Below, one piece after another: positions 9,004-16,705 of a stretch of DNA of 64,000 bases. Made by a program: the position numbers and the translations under genes. Source of the DNA: Methylobacterium sp. J-068 (GTDB taxonomy: Bacteria; Pseudomonadota; Alphaproteobacteria; Rhizobiales; Beijerinckiaceae); contig NZ_JAKSXY010000109.1 in assembly GCF_022829445.1 (NCBI RefSeq), positions 1 through 64,000 on the forward strand. Reading direction: 5' to 3'. Position 1 is the first letter of the stretch; each line of letters opens with the position of its first letter. Below the pieces are notes generated by a model. The model searched no databases. It was given only the letters and a program-made list of their open reading frames with translations, and was not told the origin of the DNA.

Positions 9004-9008
9004 TTTTT
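8975..9008 (+). terminator. rho-independent terminator-like hairpin
   Basis: A perfect 8-bp stem (AACCCGCC at 8975-8982 with GGCGGGTT at 8997-9004) and a 14-nt loop are followed by a run of six T on the plus strand (9003-9008). It would stop plus-strand transcription of the putative remnant at 8804. On the minus strand the same hairpin lies 7 nt past the stop of the secreted-protein gene at 9015, but without a U run. Confidence 0.65.
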
Positions 9009-9014
9009 CCATTC

Positions 9015-9260
9015 TCAGGACCGAGGCGCACGCTTGTCGACGGACGGGTGACGGGGCTTCATTCTGGCGTATCGTGGGCCGAGGACCTTCGGGCGCGGGC
9101 CGCTCAGGCGCATGTCTCCGTAATAATCGTTGCCGCTGGGGCCGAAGGAGCCGCCATGCACCACGCCCGGGGCATCCGGGATGCCGCCGAGGAAATCCAT
9201 CGGGCCCGCGAAGGCTCCGGTGGCGCACAGCATGAGGGCGGCGGCGAATGTGTAGCGCAT
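9015..9260 (-). CDS. small secreted protein of unknown function
   Basis: This is an 81-residue protein with a clear Sec signal peptide (MRYTFAAALMLCATGAFAG, cleavage near residue 18). The mature part is about 63 residues and rich in Gly, Pro, Arg and Lys (GGSFGPSGNDYYGDMRLSGP). It contains no cysteine after the signal and no recognised domain. I chose the ATG at 9260 because it starts the signal peptide; a longer frame upstream has no such feature. A strong palindrome at 9330-9353 lies about 70 nt upstream. Export is well supported, function unknown. Confidence 0.6.
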   Translation of the reverse strand: MRYTFAAALMLCATGAFAGPMDFLGGIPDAPGVVHGGSFGPSGNDYYGDMRLSGPRPKVLGPRYARMKPRHPSVDKRAPRS

Positions 9261-9329
9261 GGATCTTTCATAGGCCGACATGCTGCACGAACAATGAACG
9301 GCGCCCCGATACGTGACCGGCCCCGCCGA

Positions 9330-9353
9330 GCCGACCTGATCGTACAGGTCGGC
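9330..9353. promoter_or_regulatory. perfect 9-bp inverted repeat upstream of secreted-protein gene
   Basis: GCCGACCTG (9330-9338) and CAGGTCGGC (9345-9353) form a perfect dyad around ATCGTA. Its place about 70-93 nt upstream of the start at 9260 fits an operator or a 5' leader hairpin. It has no T run, so it is unlikely to be an intrinsic terminator. Confidence 0.45.
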
Positions 9354-9378
9354 CTCGCCGGATCGATCACCGAACTTT

Positions 9379-9410
9379 CCAAGTCTTCTTCTCGCCAAGT
9401 CTTCTCCTCG
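9379..9410. repeat. 16-nt tandem duplication
   Basis: CCAAGTCTTCTTCTCG (9379-9394) is followed directly by CCAAGTCTTCTCCTCG (9395-9410), with one mismatch. On the minus strand both units are purine-rich and contain SD-like GAGAAGAAG or GAGGAGAAG, but no gene start lies close downstream. Confidence 0.6.
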
Positions 9411-9521
9411 AGCCTCCTCGGGCGCTGTGCCGAGACTGAGCAAGCGACCAGGGTCCGCGCGACAGCGCGCGTCACGCCCGCCGCCAAAGCCCCGGGCCTC
9501 ACGGGTCGGAGCGGCCGTCCC

Positions 9522-9722
9522 TTATCTTGAAAAGGAACCGAAGCCCTCGAAGGCGCCCGGAGCCGGCGGTGCGGCGTCCGGCTCCGGGCGCTCGATCGGC
9601 GCGACCTCACGCTTGGGGACACGCTGGGCGGCGGCGTCCCCTCCGGCCTCGGTATCCGGCGGCGCGAGCGTATCCGGAACGGAGGGCCAGATCGGGCGGT
9701 CCGGCTTCAGGGTCTGAGTCAT
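9522..9722 (-). CDS. possible small Pro-rich protein, unassigned
   Basis: This is a 66-residue frame beginning MTQTLKPDRPIWPSVPD and ending GAFEGFGSFSR. It is rich in Pro, Ala and Asp, has good GC at third codon positions, and has no signal peptide or membrane segment. An alternative in-frame ATG lies at 9734. No strong SD precedes either start. It is probably a real small gene because the composition is coding-like. I do not recognise the family. Confidence 0.4.
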   Translation of the reverse strand: MTQTLKPDRPIWPSVPDTLAPPDTEAGGDAAAQRVPKREVAPIERPEPDAAPPAPGAFEGFGSFSR

Positions 9723-10049
9723 CGATGCACCCATCGGTATGATGCGGGAACGCGACTGGAATACGATATACCAAGACACTTGGAAATGGCGACGTGCGCG
9801 GACGTCCCATCCCGAACGCGATTGGCGGGGGATCGGCCCTCGGCCTTGTCGCCCTGCCCCATCCTCACGACGCCCATCGGATCGGTGTCGTCCTCGCCCG
9901 AGGCCCCACCGCCGTGCCCCTGCGACGTCAGGCAGGAGCCGTCGACGGGCACTCTCACGATCAATCGCGCTGGCGCTCAGTCGCCCGTGGGACGCATCGT
10001 AGGCCGCGTCGGCGAAGAACTCGCTCGAGATGTGAGGCGTCCTCGCCAA
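9719..10049 (-). pseudogene. possible frameshifted small gene with strong SD
   Basis: A TTG at 10049 sits 8 nt after AGGGGAGG, one of the best SD sequences in the region. The frame reads ARTPHISSEFFADAAYDASH with GC-rich third positions for about 28 codons. Near 9965 that pattern shifts by one base, to a frame reading IVRVPVDGSCLTSQGHGGG and onwards to about 9790. A single-base indel near 9965 would restore one frame of about 85 codons. The SD itself lies in a small hairpin (10056-10073). I do not recognise the product. Confidence 0.35.
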
Positions 10050-10055
10050 GAACCG

Positions 10056-10073
10056 ATCCTCCCCTGTGAGGAT
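10056..10073 (-). promoter_or_regulatory. hairpin containing the SD of the putative gene at 10049
   Basis: Read on the minus strand, ATCCTC and GAGGAT form a 6-bp stem around ACAGGG, and the second arm is part of the SD AGGGGAGGA. If the downstream gene is real, this fold would hide its ribosome binding site. If not, it may simply be the end of the selO transcript. Confidence 0.3.
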
Positions 10074-10154
10074 TCAACGCCTCTGACGTGGGGCGGGTTC
10101 GACGCGCGGCCGCGCCGATCGGCGCGGAGCCGGCGACGGGTCGCGCTTCCCGGC

Positions 10155-11633
10155 TCACGTGCCGCAGAAGGTGCGCAGCACGCGCTCGTGCGCCTGCGGC
10201 GGCTCGGCATAGGCCGCGAAGGCGGGCTGGTCGTCGTAGGGGTTGGCGAGCACCGTCACGAGGTCGTGGAAGGGGGCGAAGTCGTCGCGGGCGATCGCCG
10301 CCTCGATCACGGCCTCGATCCGGTGGTTGCGCGGGATGAAGGCCGGGTTCACCCGGTTCATCGCCGCTCGGCGGATCGCCGAGTCGACGGGCTCGGCCGC
10401 GAGCCGCGCCCGCCAGCGGGTCGCCCAAGCCCCGTAGGCCGCGGGGTCGTCGAACAGGGCGGCCACGGCCGCGTCACCCTCGGCCGAGAGGGCCGCGTCG
10501 CCCAGGCGCCGGAAGGTCAGGGTGAAGTCGGCGCGGTTGGCGCCCATCGTCTCGAGGAGGGCGCGGGCGAGGTCGCCGTCGCCGTCCTGCACCGTGGTCA
10601 GGCCGAGCTTGGCCCGCAATCCTGCGTAATAGGACGCCTCGAAGCGGGGACCGAAGGCGGCCAGAACGTCCTGCGCCACGGCGATGCCGTCCTCCGTCTC
10701 GGGCGCGAGGAGGGGCAGCATCGCCTCGGCGAGGCGGGTGAGGTTCCAGTGCAGGATGCCGGGCTGGTTGCCGTAGGCGTAGCGGCCATACTCGTCGATG
10801 GCGCTGAAGACGGCGGCCGGGTCGTAGGCGTCGAGGAAGGCGCAGGGACCGAAATCGATGGTCTCGCCCGACACGGCGCAGTTGTCGGTGTTCATCACCC
10901 CGTGGATGAAGCCGACGAGGAGCCAGCGGGCGACGAGGTCCGCCTGGCGCGCGACCACGCGCGCGAGCAGGGCCCGGTAGGGGTCCGGCGCCTCCGCGAG
11001 GTCGGGGTCGTGCCGGCCGATGACGTGGTCGGCGAGGGCGCGCACGCCGTCGAGGTCGCCCCGCATGGCGAAGAACTGGAAGGTGCCGACGCGGATGTGG
11101 CTGGTGGCGACCCGCGTCAGCACCGCGCCGGGCAGCACGGTCTCGCGCATCACGGAATCGCCGGTGAGCACCGCCGCCAGGGCGCGGGTGGTCGGGATGC
11201 CGAGGGCCGCCATGGCCTCGCTGACCACGTATTCGCGCAGGACCGGCCCCAGGGCGGCGCGGCCGTCGCCGCGCCGCGAGAATGGCGTCGGGCCCGCCCC
11301 CTTCAGCTGGATGTCGCGGCGGACCCCGTCCCGGCCGACCACCTCACCGAGCAGGATCGCGCGGCCGTCGCCGAGTTGCGGCACGCGGTTGCCGAACTGG
11401 TGGCCCGCATACGCCATGGCGAGGGGCTCGGCGCCCTCCGGAACCCGGTTGCCCGACAGCACCGCGACGCCCTCCGGGCCGGCGAGCCAATCCGGGTCGA
11501 TCCCGAGTAGATCGGCGAGGTCCCGGTTCACGCGGATGAGACGGGGCGCGGCGACCGGCGTCGGCGGAACCTCCGCGAAGAAGCGCTCCGGCAGCCGGGC
11601 ATAGGTGTTGGCGAAGGGTATGGCGGCTGTCAT
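10155..11633 (-). CDS. selO: protein adenylyltransferase SelO (YdiU/UPF0061 family)
   Basis: This is a 492-residue pseudokinase-fold enzyme that transfers AMP from ATP to Ser, Thr or Tyr of proteins. Family landmarks are all present: LAMAYAGHQFGNRVPQLGDG, LKGAGPTPFSRRGDGRA, LREYVVSEAMAALGIPTTRAL, the catalytic-loop region GFIHGVMNTDN with the following IDFGPCAFLD, and NPAFIPRNHRIE near the C-terminus. Length is typical of bacterial SelO. The ATG at 11633 (MTAAIPFANTYARLPERFF) matches the usual N-terminus. The gene stands alone. SelO in other bacteria acts in redox homeostasis; that is family knowledge, not shown here. Confidence 0.95.
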   Translation of the reverse strand: MTAAIPFANTYARLPERFFAEVPPTPVAAPRLIRVNRDLADLLGIDPDWLAGPEGVAVLSGNRVPEGAEPLAMAYAGHQFGNRVPQLGDGRAILLGEVVGRDGVRRDIQLKGAGPTPFSRRGDGRAALGPVLREYVVSEAMAALGIPTTRALAAVLTGDSVMRETVLPGAVLTRVATSHIRVGTFQFFAMRGDLDGVRALADHVIGRHDPDLAEAPDPYRALLARVVARQADLVARWLLVGFIHGVMNTDNCAVSGETIDFGPCAFLDAYDPAAVFSAIDEYGRYAYGNQPGILHWNLTRLAEAMLPLLAPETEDGIAVAQDVLAAFGPRFEASYYAGLRAKLGLTTVQDGDGDLARALLETMGANRADFTLTFRRLGDAALSAEGDAAVAALFDDPAAYGAWATRWRARLAAEPVDSAIRRAAMNRVNPAFIPRNHRIEAVIEAAIARDDFAPFHDLVTVLANPYDDQPAFAAYAEPPQAHERVLRTFCGT

Positions 11634-11680
11634 CGCGGTGGGTGATCCCGGCTGGTGCGCGTCTCTCGTCTCGAGGTCTG

Positions 11681-11726
11681 CCCGCGCGACCGCGCGGCGG
11701 CGGGCGTCCGCCGAACCTCGGTGAGA
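11681..11726. repeat. dispersed repeat, family B, copy 2 (inverted relative to copy 1)
   Basis: The sequence from CGCGCGACCGCGCGGCGGCG to CCGAACCTCGGTGAG is nearly the reverse complement of 8312-8356. It lies about 48 nt upstream of selO, in the gap before the PAP2 gene. Confidence 0.7.
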
Positions 11727-11768
11727 CCGCGTATGACCTGGGGTTCGCGGGCTCCCGAGGCAACACAT

Positions 11769-11804
11769 GGCAGCCATCGTGGCAGCCATCGTGGCAGCCA
11801 TCGT
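11769..11804. repeat. 12-nt tandem repeat, three copies
   Basis: GGCAGCCATCGT is repeated exactly three times (11769-11780, 11781-11792, 11793-11804). It lies in the 236-nt gap between selO and the PAP2-type gene, outside any gene I can support. Exact short tandem arrays can vary in copy number by slippage. Confidence 0.85.
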
Positions 11805-11869
11805 GCGGGCGGGCGACATCCCTCCGCTCAGCGCCGGGGGTGCCCGTCCCCATGCGGATGCGCCAGGAT

Positions 11870-12925
11870 TCAGGCCCGCGGACGTGGCCCCGCATCGGGG
11901 CGTGCGAGGGCCAGCCCGGCGAACCGTCGGCGGCGCAGGACCGTGCGCCCGCCGATGACGGCAACGGAGAGGGCGACGCCCGCCAGGAGATCGGGCAGGT
12001 AATGGCCGCCGGCTCCCAGGGTCGCCACCAGGATGACGGCGTTGAGGGCGATCACCACGGGTCCGAGGAACGGGATCGGCGCCAGCGCCCAGGCCGTCAG
12101 GGCCGCGAGGCAGACGTGGAAGGATGGGAAGGTCACGAGGCCGCGGATGTCGCCGAGCGCGAGGCTGCGCAGCGTTCCGGCCCGCAGCTGCGCGAGGGCG
12201 TCGAGGTGCCAGAGCGCGCCCAAGGTCTCGATGGAGCCCTTGGGGAAGGCGGTGACCCCGTAATGCGCGTAGGGGCCGGCGGCCGGCACTAGGGCGGCGA
12301 CCGCCACCACGGCGAGGAGGAGGAGGCCGAACATCTGCACGAAGGCCCAGAGGCGGCCGAGCCGCCGCGCGGCGCCGAGCACGATCACCGTGAGCCCGAC
12401 CTGCGGCCCGCTGGTGTGATAGGCGAGCGCCAGCCACCGGGCGAGGCCCGGATGCGCCTCGAGGAACCCGATATGGGCCGTCCAGTCGAAGCCGAGGGCG
12501 GCCTCGGCCCGCGCCAGCCGCGCGTCGGCCAGCGGCAGGGCCCAGGTCGCGGTGAGGTAGTGCAGCACCGCAATGGGCAGCGTGATCGCGATGAGGGCCG
12601 CGCTCGCGAGCGCCATCGCCCGGAGCGACGGCTCGGATTTCACCGGCCCAAACAGGAGCGCGAGGCCGAGCAGCGCGACCACGAGGCCGGCGGCCAAAGC
12701 GAAGCCCTCCGGCACCAGGGCGATCCCCAAGCGCGCGAGCCACGCGGCGTCGAGGAGCGCGATCGCCAGGGCGAGCCCCCAGAGCCCCGGATGCGGGGCG
12801 GCCAGGGACGCGGACAGGCGGCGCAGGGGAATGATGGATCGTGGAAGAGCGGCGGGTGCGGACGGGAGGGGCAGCCATCGGCGCTCCCCACGGGTGGGGA
12901 GGGAGATCGGTGTCGCGTCGCTCAC
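11870..12925 (-). CDS. PAP2-superfamily membrane phosphatase
   Basis: This is an integral membrane protein of about 351 residues with six to eight hydrophobic segments. The catalytic motifs of the PAP2 fold are present: TFPSFHV (motif 2, Ser-x-His type) and GAGGHYLPDLLAG (motif 3, His and Asp). This resembles the inositol-phosphorylceramide-synthase-like branch that acts on lipid phosphates at the membrane. The start is uncertain. I chose the GTG at 12925, which is preceded by GGATTCCGG. Further ATGs exist only within the hydrophobic region. It is divergent from the exonuclease gene. Substrate unknown. Confidence 0.8.
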   Translation of the reverse strand: MSDATPISLPTRGERRWLPLPSAPAALPRSIIPLRRLSASLAAPHPGLWGLALAIALLDAAWLARLGIALVPEGFALAAGLVVALLGLALLFGPVKSEPSLRAMALASAALIAITLPIAVLHYLTATWALPLADARLARAEAALGFDWTAHIGFLEAHPGLARWLALAYHTSGPQVGLTVIVLGAARRLGRLWAFVQMFGLLLLAVVAVAALVPAAGPYAHYGVTAFPKGSIETLGALWHLDALAQLRAGTLRSLALGDIRGLVTFPSFHVCLAALTAWALAPIPFLGPVVIALNAVILVATLGAGGHYLPDLLAGVALSVAVIGGRTVLRRRRFAGLALARPDAGPRPRA

Positions 12926-13038
12926 CCGGAATCCTTCGGTGGTTCGTCGAAGCCGGAACTCGGCTTTGCGGCCGTTGGTTGCCCGCCATCGCCGTCCCGC
13001 CGACGTTTTTCCGCGCCGTTCCCGGATCGACCCCGCCC

Positions 13039-13638
13039 TTGACCCGCATCGCCTTCCTGGATTTCGAGGCCTCGTCGCTGGGCAAGTCCAGCTACCCGAT
13101 CGAAGTCGCCTGGGTCTTCGCGGATGGCGGCGCGGAGAGCTTCCTGATCCGCCCGGCACCGGCCTGGACCGACTGGGCTCCCGAGGCCGAGGCCGTGCAC
13201 GGCATCAGCCGGCAGCGCCTCGTGCGGGACGGCGTGCCGCACGATCGGGTGGCGCTGCACATGCTGACCACCCTGCGCGGCGTCGCGCTCTACGCTTCCG
13301 CGCCCTCCTGGGACGGCAAGTGGCTGAGCCGGCTGCTGCGCTCGTCCGGCTTGCCCCGGCACGCGCTGCGCCTCGGGGCGACGGCGGAGGCTCAGCGCCG
13401 GGCGATCCTCGACATCCTGGCGGCGGGCGGCCTGGCACCGGCCGTGCGCGACGGCGTGGCGGGCAAGCTGATGACGGCTCTGCGCCAGGAGGCGAAGGAC
13501 GACCCGGCCCCGGACCACCGGGCCCTGGAGGACGCCCGGCGCGAATGCCGGCGCTGGCAGCGGGCGCGGGATCGGGCCGGGGCGGTGATCCGCGCGGGCG
13601 TTCCGTCACCGGAGGCGGCCCAGACAAACCCGAGATAG
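13039..13638 (+). CDS. DEDD-type 3'-5' exonuclease domain protein
   Basis: This is a 199-residue protein with the RNase T/DnaQ-like exonuclease fold. Motif I DFEASSLG gives the first Asp and Glu, APSWDGKWLSRLL gives the middle Asp, and HRALEDARREC gives the closing His and Asp (HxAxxDA). I chose the TTG at 13039 because the protein then begins at the first strand (TRIAFLDFE), as in the family; a longer frame upstream has no conserved content. It may act on DNA or RNA. It is divergent from the PAP2 gene. Confidence 0.78.
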   Translation: MTRIAFLDFEASSLGKSSYPIEVAWVFADGGAESFLIRPAPAWTDWAPEAEAVHGISRQRLVRDGVPHDRVALHMLTTLRGVALYASAPSWDGKWLSRLLRSSGLPRHALRLGATAEAQRRAILDILAAGGLAPAVRDGVAGKLMTALRQEAKDDPAPDHRALEDARRECRRWQRARDRAGAVIRAGVPSPEAAQTNPR

Positions 13639-13683
13639 GCGGCCTCGAAGCCCGGGTCGGCCGCGCGTTCGGCGCCGTGCCGG

Positions 13684-14622
13684 TCAGGTCCGGCAGCGCC
13701 CCTCCTGGGCGGCGGTGAGCAGGGCGGCGGCGAGGCATGCGAGCCCGACGAGCAGGGCGAGGCTCAGGCGCTCGCCCAGGAGCAGGGCCGACGAGAGCAG
13801 GCCGATCGCCGGCACCCCGAGGGTGGCGTTCGACATCGTGAAGCTGTCGATGCGCCGGCCGACCTCCGAGGAGATCACGAAGCAGAACGAGGTCGCCACC
13901 GGCCCGATGAAGGCCAGGAGCCCGACGAGGCGCGGCGACCACGCGACGGAGAGCGGCCCCTCCAGGGCGAGGGCGGCGACGATCAGCGGAATGGCGGCGA
14001 GCAGCATCTGCCAGGGCGCCAGATCCAGCGGATGCGCGACCCAGCGGTGGCGGCGGACATGCAGGATGACGACGGCCCAGCAGAGGGCGCAGAGCAGCAG
14101 CAGGCTGTTGCCCAGCAGCACGTCGGGATCGGTCCAGTCCATGCCCAGCGGCGAGCACACGACGGCGACGCCGGCGAGCCCGAGCAGGATCGCGGCGAAC
14201 TGGCCCCGCGAGGGCCGCTCCCGCAGGATCAGGCAGGCCCCGAGCATGACCCAGACCGGCGTGGTGTAGGCCAGCAGCGCGGCGCGTCCCGCATCGGTGT
14301 GGCGCATGGCGACGAGGCCGAGCGCCGTGAAGGCCATCATCTGGAGCCCGCCGACGCTCGCGAGCACCGGCCAGTCGGCCCGTGGCGGCCAGCGCAGGCG
14401 GCCCGCCAGCGCGAGCACCCCGAACAGCACCAGACCGGCGGTGGAGAAGCGCAGGGCGGCGAGCCAGAGTGGCGGCACGCTGCCGAGGCAGAGCTTCATC
14501 GCCGGCCAGCTCAGGCCCCAGAGCAGCACCATCAGCCCGAGCCAGAGCCCGGTCGGCATCGCGGGGCGGGCGCGGGCCGGCGCGAGGGTCGGGACAAGGG
14601 CGGGCGTGCAGGAATCGGCCAT
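13684..14622 (-). CDS. EamA/DMT-family exporter
   Basis: This is a 312-residue membrane protein with ten predicted membrane segments in two EamA repeats (about residues 25-150 and 170-300). The first repeat shows LLWGLSWPAMKLCLGSVPP and the typical AALLAYTTPVWVMLGA; the second shows SFCFVISSEVGRR and LGVPAIGLLSSALLLGE. Members export amino acids and other metabolites. The start may be at 14622 or 14631. The divergent Lrp/AsnC regulator 139 nt away is the usual partner of such exporters, so regulation by an amino acid is a reasonable inference. Confidence 0.88.
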   Translation of the reverse strand: MADSCTPALVPTLAPARARPAMPTGLWLGLMVLLWGLSWPAMKLCLGSVPPLWLAALRFSTAGLVLFGVLALAGRLRWPPRADWPVLASVGGLQMMAFTALGLVAMRHTDAGRAALLAYTTPVWVMLGACLILRERPSRGQFAAILLGLAGVAVVCSPLGMDWTDPDVLLGNSLLLLCALCWAVVILHVRRHRWVAHPLDLAPWQMLLAAIPLIVAALALEGPLSVAWSPRLVGLLAFIGPVATSFCFVISSEVGRRIDSFTMSNATLGVPAIGLLSSALLLGERLSLALLVGLACLAAALLTAAQEGRCRT

Positions 14623-14638
14623 GACGAACATCCGGGTC

Positions 14639-14657
14639 GCGGCGGCCTCACCGCCGC
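14639..14657 (-). promoter_or_regulatory. leader hairpin just upstream of the EamA exporter
   Basis: GCGGCGG (14639-14645) and CCGCCGC (14651-14657) pair around CCTCA, which on the minus strand is a TGAGG loop close to the exporter start. The loop could expose or mask an SD. The AAAAAA tract before it on the minus strand is a T run on the plus strand (14663-14668), so the element could also stop plus-strand transcripts. Confidence 0.35.
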
Positions 14658-14761
14658 CCCGGTTTTTTATGATGGGACGCGGGGCATTTCCGCCTTGGTT
14701 GCCCCGCCATTGATCGGATATCAGCACGCCATGCCGTTTTTCGGCTCGAATGAGGATCGTC

Positions 14762-15250
14762 ATGCCGCGCAAGGCCGTCGAGCTCGATTCCGCGTCCCTG
14801 CGCATCCTCGAGCGGCTGCAGCAGAACAGCGAGACCAGCATCGCCGACCTCGCCGAGGCGGTCGGGCTCTCCACCTCGCCGTGCTGGCGCCGGATCAACG
14901 AGATGAAGGCCAGCGGCGTCATCCAGCGCTCGGTCGCGGTGGCCGATCCGATGGCCCTCGGGCTCGCCGTCAACGTCTTCGTCCACGTCTCCCTGGAGAA
15001 GCAGACCCAGAGCGCCCTCAAGGCGTTCGACGACGCGGTGCGCCACCGGCCGGAGGTGATGGAGTGCTACCTGATGAGCGGCGAGGCCGATTACATGCTT
15101 CGCGTCGTGGTGGAGGATCTCGAGCAGTACCAGAAGCTCGTCCTCGATCATCTCACCCGCATTCCGGGCGTCGCGAGCATCCGCTCCAGCTTCGCCCTCG
15201 GTCAGGTGAAATACACCACCGCCCTGCCCCTCGCCCATCTCCACCGCTGA
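14762..15250 (+). CDS. Lrp/AsnC-family transcriptional regulator
   Basis: This is a 162-residue regulator. The N-terminal winged helix-turn-helix (about residues 8-60: LDSASLRILERLQQNSETS then GLSTSPCWRRINEMKASGVI) binds DNA, and the C-terminal RAM domain (about 70-150) with MECYLMSGEADYMLRVVVED binds effector and drives assembly. I chose the ATG at 14762 because AGGA lies just upstream; an in-frame ATG at 14750 is less well placed. It is divergent from the EamA exporter, which it probably regulates. Confidence 0.92.
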   Translation: MPRKAVELDSASLRILERLQQNSETSIADLAEAVGLSTSPCWRRINEMKASGVIQRSVAVADPMALGLAVNVFVHVSLEKQTQSALKAFDDAVRHRPEVMECYLMSGEADYMLRVVVEDLEQYQKLVLDHLTRIPGVASIRSSFALGQVKYTTALPLAHLHR

Positions 15251-15773
15251 GGCCGGGCCGCCGCGAGGCCGGGCCGCCGCGCGGCCGACACGGCGCGGGA
15301 GAGGGTGATACCCGTGCGACGCGACCACCGAAGATCAGATCGAAAAAGAAAACATCTCCGCGTCAAAATACACTTATGATATATTCTCGATCGGATTTTT
15401 CGAAGACGATAATTTCTAACGTAAAATATTTTCCCGGCCGACACACGATCATCGAAACCTGATTACACGCGAAATTCGAGACCTCTCTGCTCGATCCATC
15501 ACAATGTCGTGCAAGAAGTTCATGATGCTCCTGCAAAACCCGGACATGTCGGACTTTGGGGCGCAAGTTAACCGGGTGTTGAAAGCGTAGCCGTTATCCT
15601 GGTTCGGATCGGCAACCGAGGATTTCCCTGATGCCAACGAGGTTCGAACGCCGCAGCGGTTGGAGGGGCACCCGACGAGGTTCCGCGGCGACCCGACCCT
15701 CGGTTGACGCTCGCCCGATACAGGCGGGCGTTTGTGCGCCGTGCCGTCCCGCCCGGCCTCGATAGCCGCACCG
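15251..15773. other. 523-nt intergenic region with AT-rich core
   Basis: The first 40 nt hold two tandem copies of a 16-nt unit GAGGCCGGGCCGCCGC right after the Lrp stop. Positions 15330-15480 are strikingly AT-rich (TATGATATATTC, GTAAAATATTTTCC) for this genome and hold no supportable gene. This may be the promoter region for the binding-protein/cyclase pair, although it ends about 300 nt upstream, or it may be foreign DNA. Confidence 0.5.
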
Positions 15774-16697
15774 ATGGTCACCGTGTCACGATCCGCGCGC
15801 CATGCGTGCGCCGCTGCCGCGGCCCTGGTCGCGGCGATCTCGGTCGCGGCGATCCTCGTCACCGCGCGGCCGGTGCCCGCGCGAGCCGTGGAGGCGCCGG
15901 GCGCGGTATCGGGCAAGCAGGTGACCTGGGCGATCTACGACGCGGCCCCCTACATGATCACGGACGGTCCCGAGGCCGGGACCGGGATCGCCGACCAGGT
16001 CCGGCACATCCTGACGGATCGCCTCGCCGACTACACCCACAACGTCCTCGTGGTGCCGTTTCCACGCGTCGTGAGTTCGCTGAAGCAGGGCGCGGAATGG
16101 TGCTTCGTCGGCGGCGTCCGAACGCCGGAGCGCGAGGCCTTCGCGTATTTCTCGCGCCCCACGGGTCTGTTCTATCCGCTGCGCATCCTGGTGCGGGCCT
16201 CACAGCGCGCGCGCTTCGAGGCCTTGCGCCCTCTCTCCCTCGCCGGCCTGCTGCGAGAGCATCCCGAACTCCGCACCAGCGTCCTGCGCAACCGCGTCCT
16301 GGCCCCCGACATCGACGCGATCCTGCGCGCGTCCCCGGTGCCGCAGGCGCATTCGGAGTTCGGCGAGGCGTTTCGGATGCTCCAGAACGATCGCCTGGAC
16401 TACCTGATCGAATTCTCGAACATCGCCGCCTACTACGCCCGGACCACGGCCAGGACCACGGGCGAACCGGCCGACTGGATCGGCCTGCCGATGACCGAGG
16501 AGCCCGAGCCGGTCTTCAGCCGGGTGATGTGCTCGCGCACGCCCTGGGGCCGTGCGATCATCGACCGGATCGACGCCATCCTGCCGGCGGAGCGGGCGAC
16601 CGACCGCTATCGGCGGATCGTCGAGGCTTGGTCGGCGGAGGAGGACCTGGTCAAGCTTCGGGCCGTCTACGATTCCTCCTTCCTGTCGAGCGAGTAG
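15774..16697 (+). CDS. periplasmic solute-binding protein (SBP type 3-like)
   Basis: This is a 307-residue exported protein with a long Ala/Val-rich signal peptide (about residues 1-45, ending near ARAVEA). The mature part begins KQVTWAIYDAAPYMITDG, the usual first strand of family 3 solute-binding proteins. It also has the domain-hinge pattern (VVPFPRVVSSLKQG, FRMLQNDRLDYLIEF). No ABC permease or ATPase gene is near. The next gene, 8 nt away, encodes a membrane diguanylate cyclase, so the pair may be a ligand sensor. I chose the ATG at 15774 because it starts the signal peptide. Confidence 0.82.
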   Translation: MVTVSRSARHACAAAAALVAAISVAAILVTARPVPARAVEAPGAVSGKQVTWAIYDAAPYMITDGPEAGTGIADQVRHILTDRLADYTHNVLVVPFPRVVSSLKQGAEWCFVGGVRTPEREAFAYFSRPTGLFYPLRILVRASQRARFEALRPLSLAGLLREHPELRTSVLRNRVLAPDIDAILRASPVPQAHSEFGEAFRMLQNDRLDYLIEFSNIAAYYARTTARTTGEPADWIGLPMTEEPEPVFSRVMCSRTPWGRAIIDRIDAILPAERATDRYRRIVEAWSAEEDLVKLRAVYDSSFLSSE

Positions 16698-16705
16698 CGC
16701 GCCGG

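Noticed and set aside
11769-11804. The 12-nt triple repeat as a CRISPR-like array
   Set aside because: The units are directly adjacent without spacers and are too short.
10155-13085. A single 976-codon reading frame covering selO and beyond
   Set aside because: Only the part from 11633 downstream matches SelO. The upstream part overlaps the PAP2 gene in another frame and is low in complexity.
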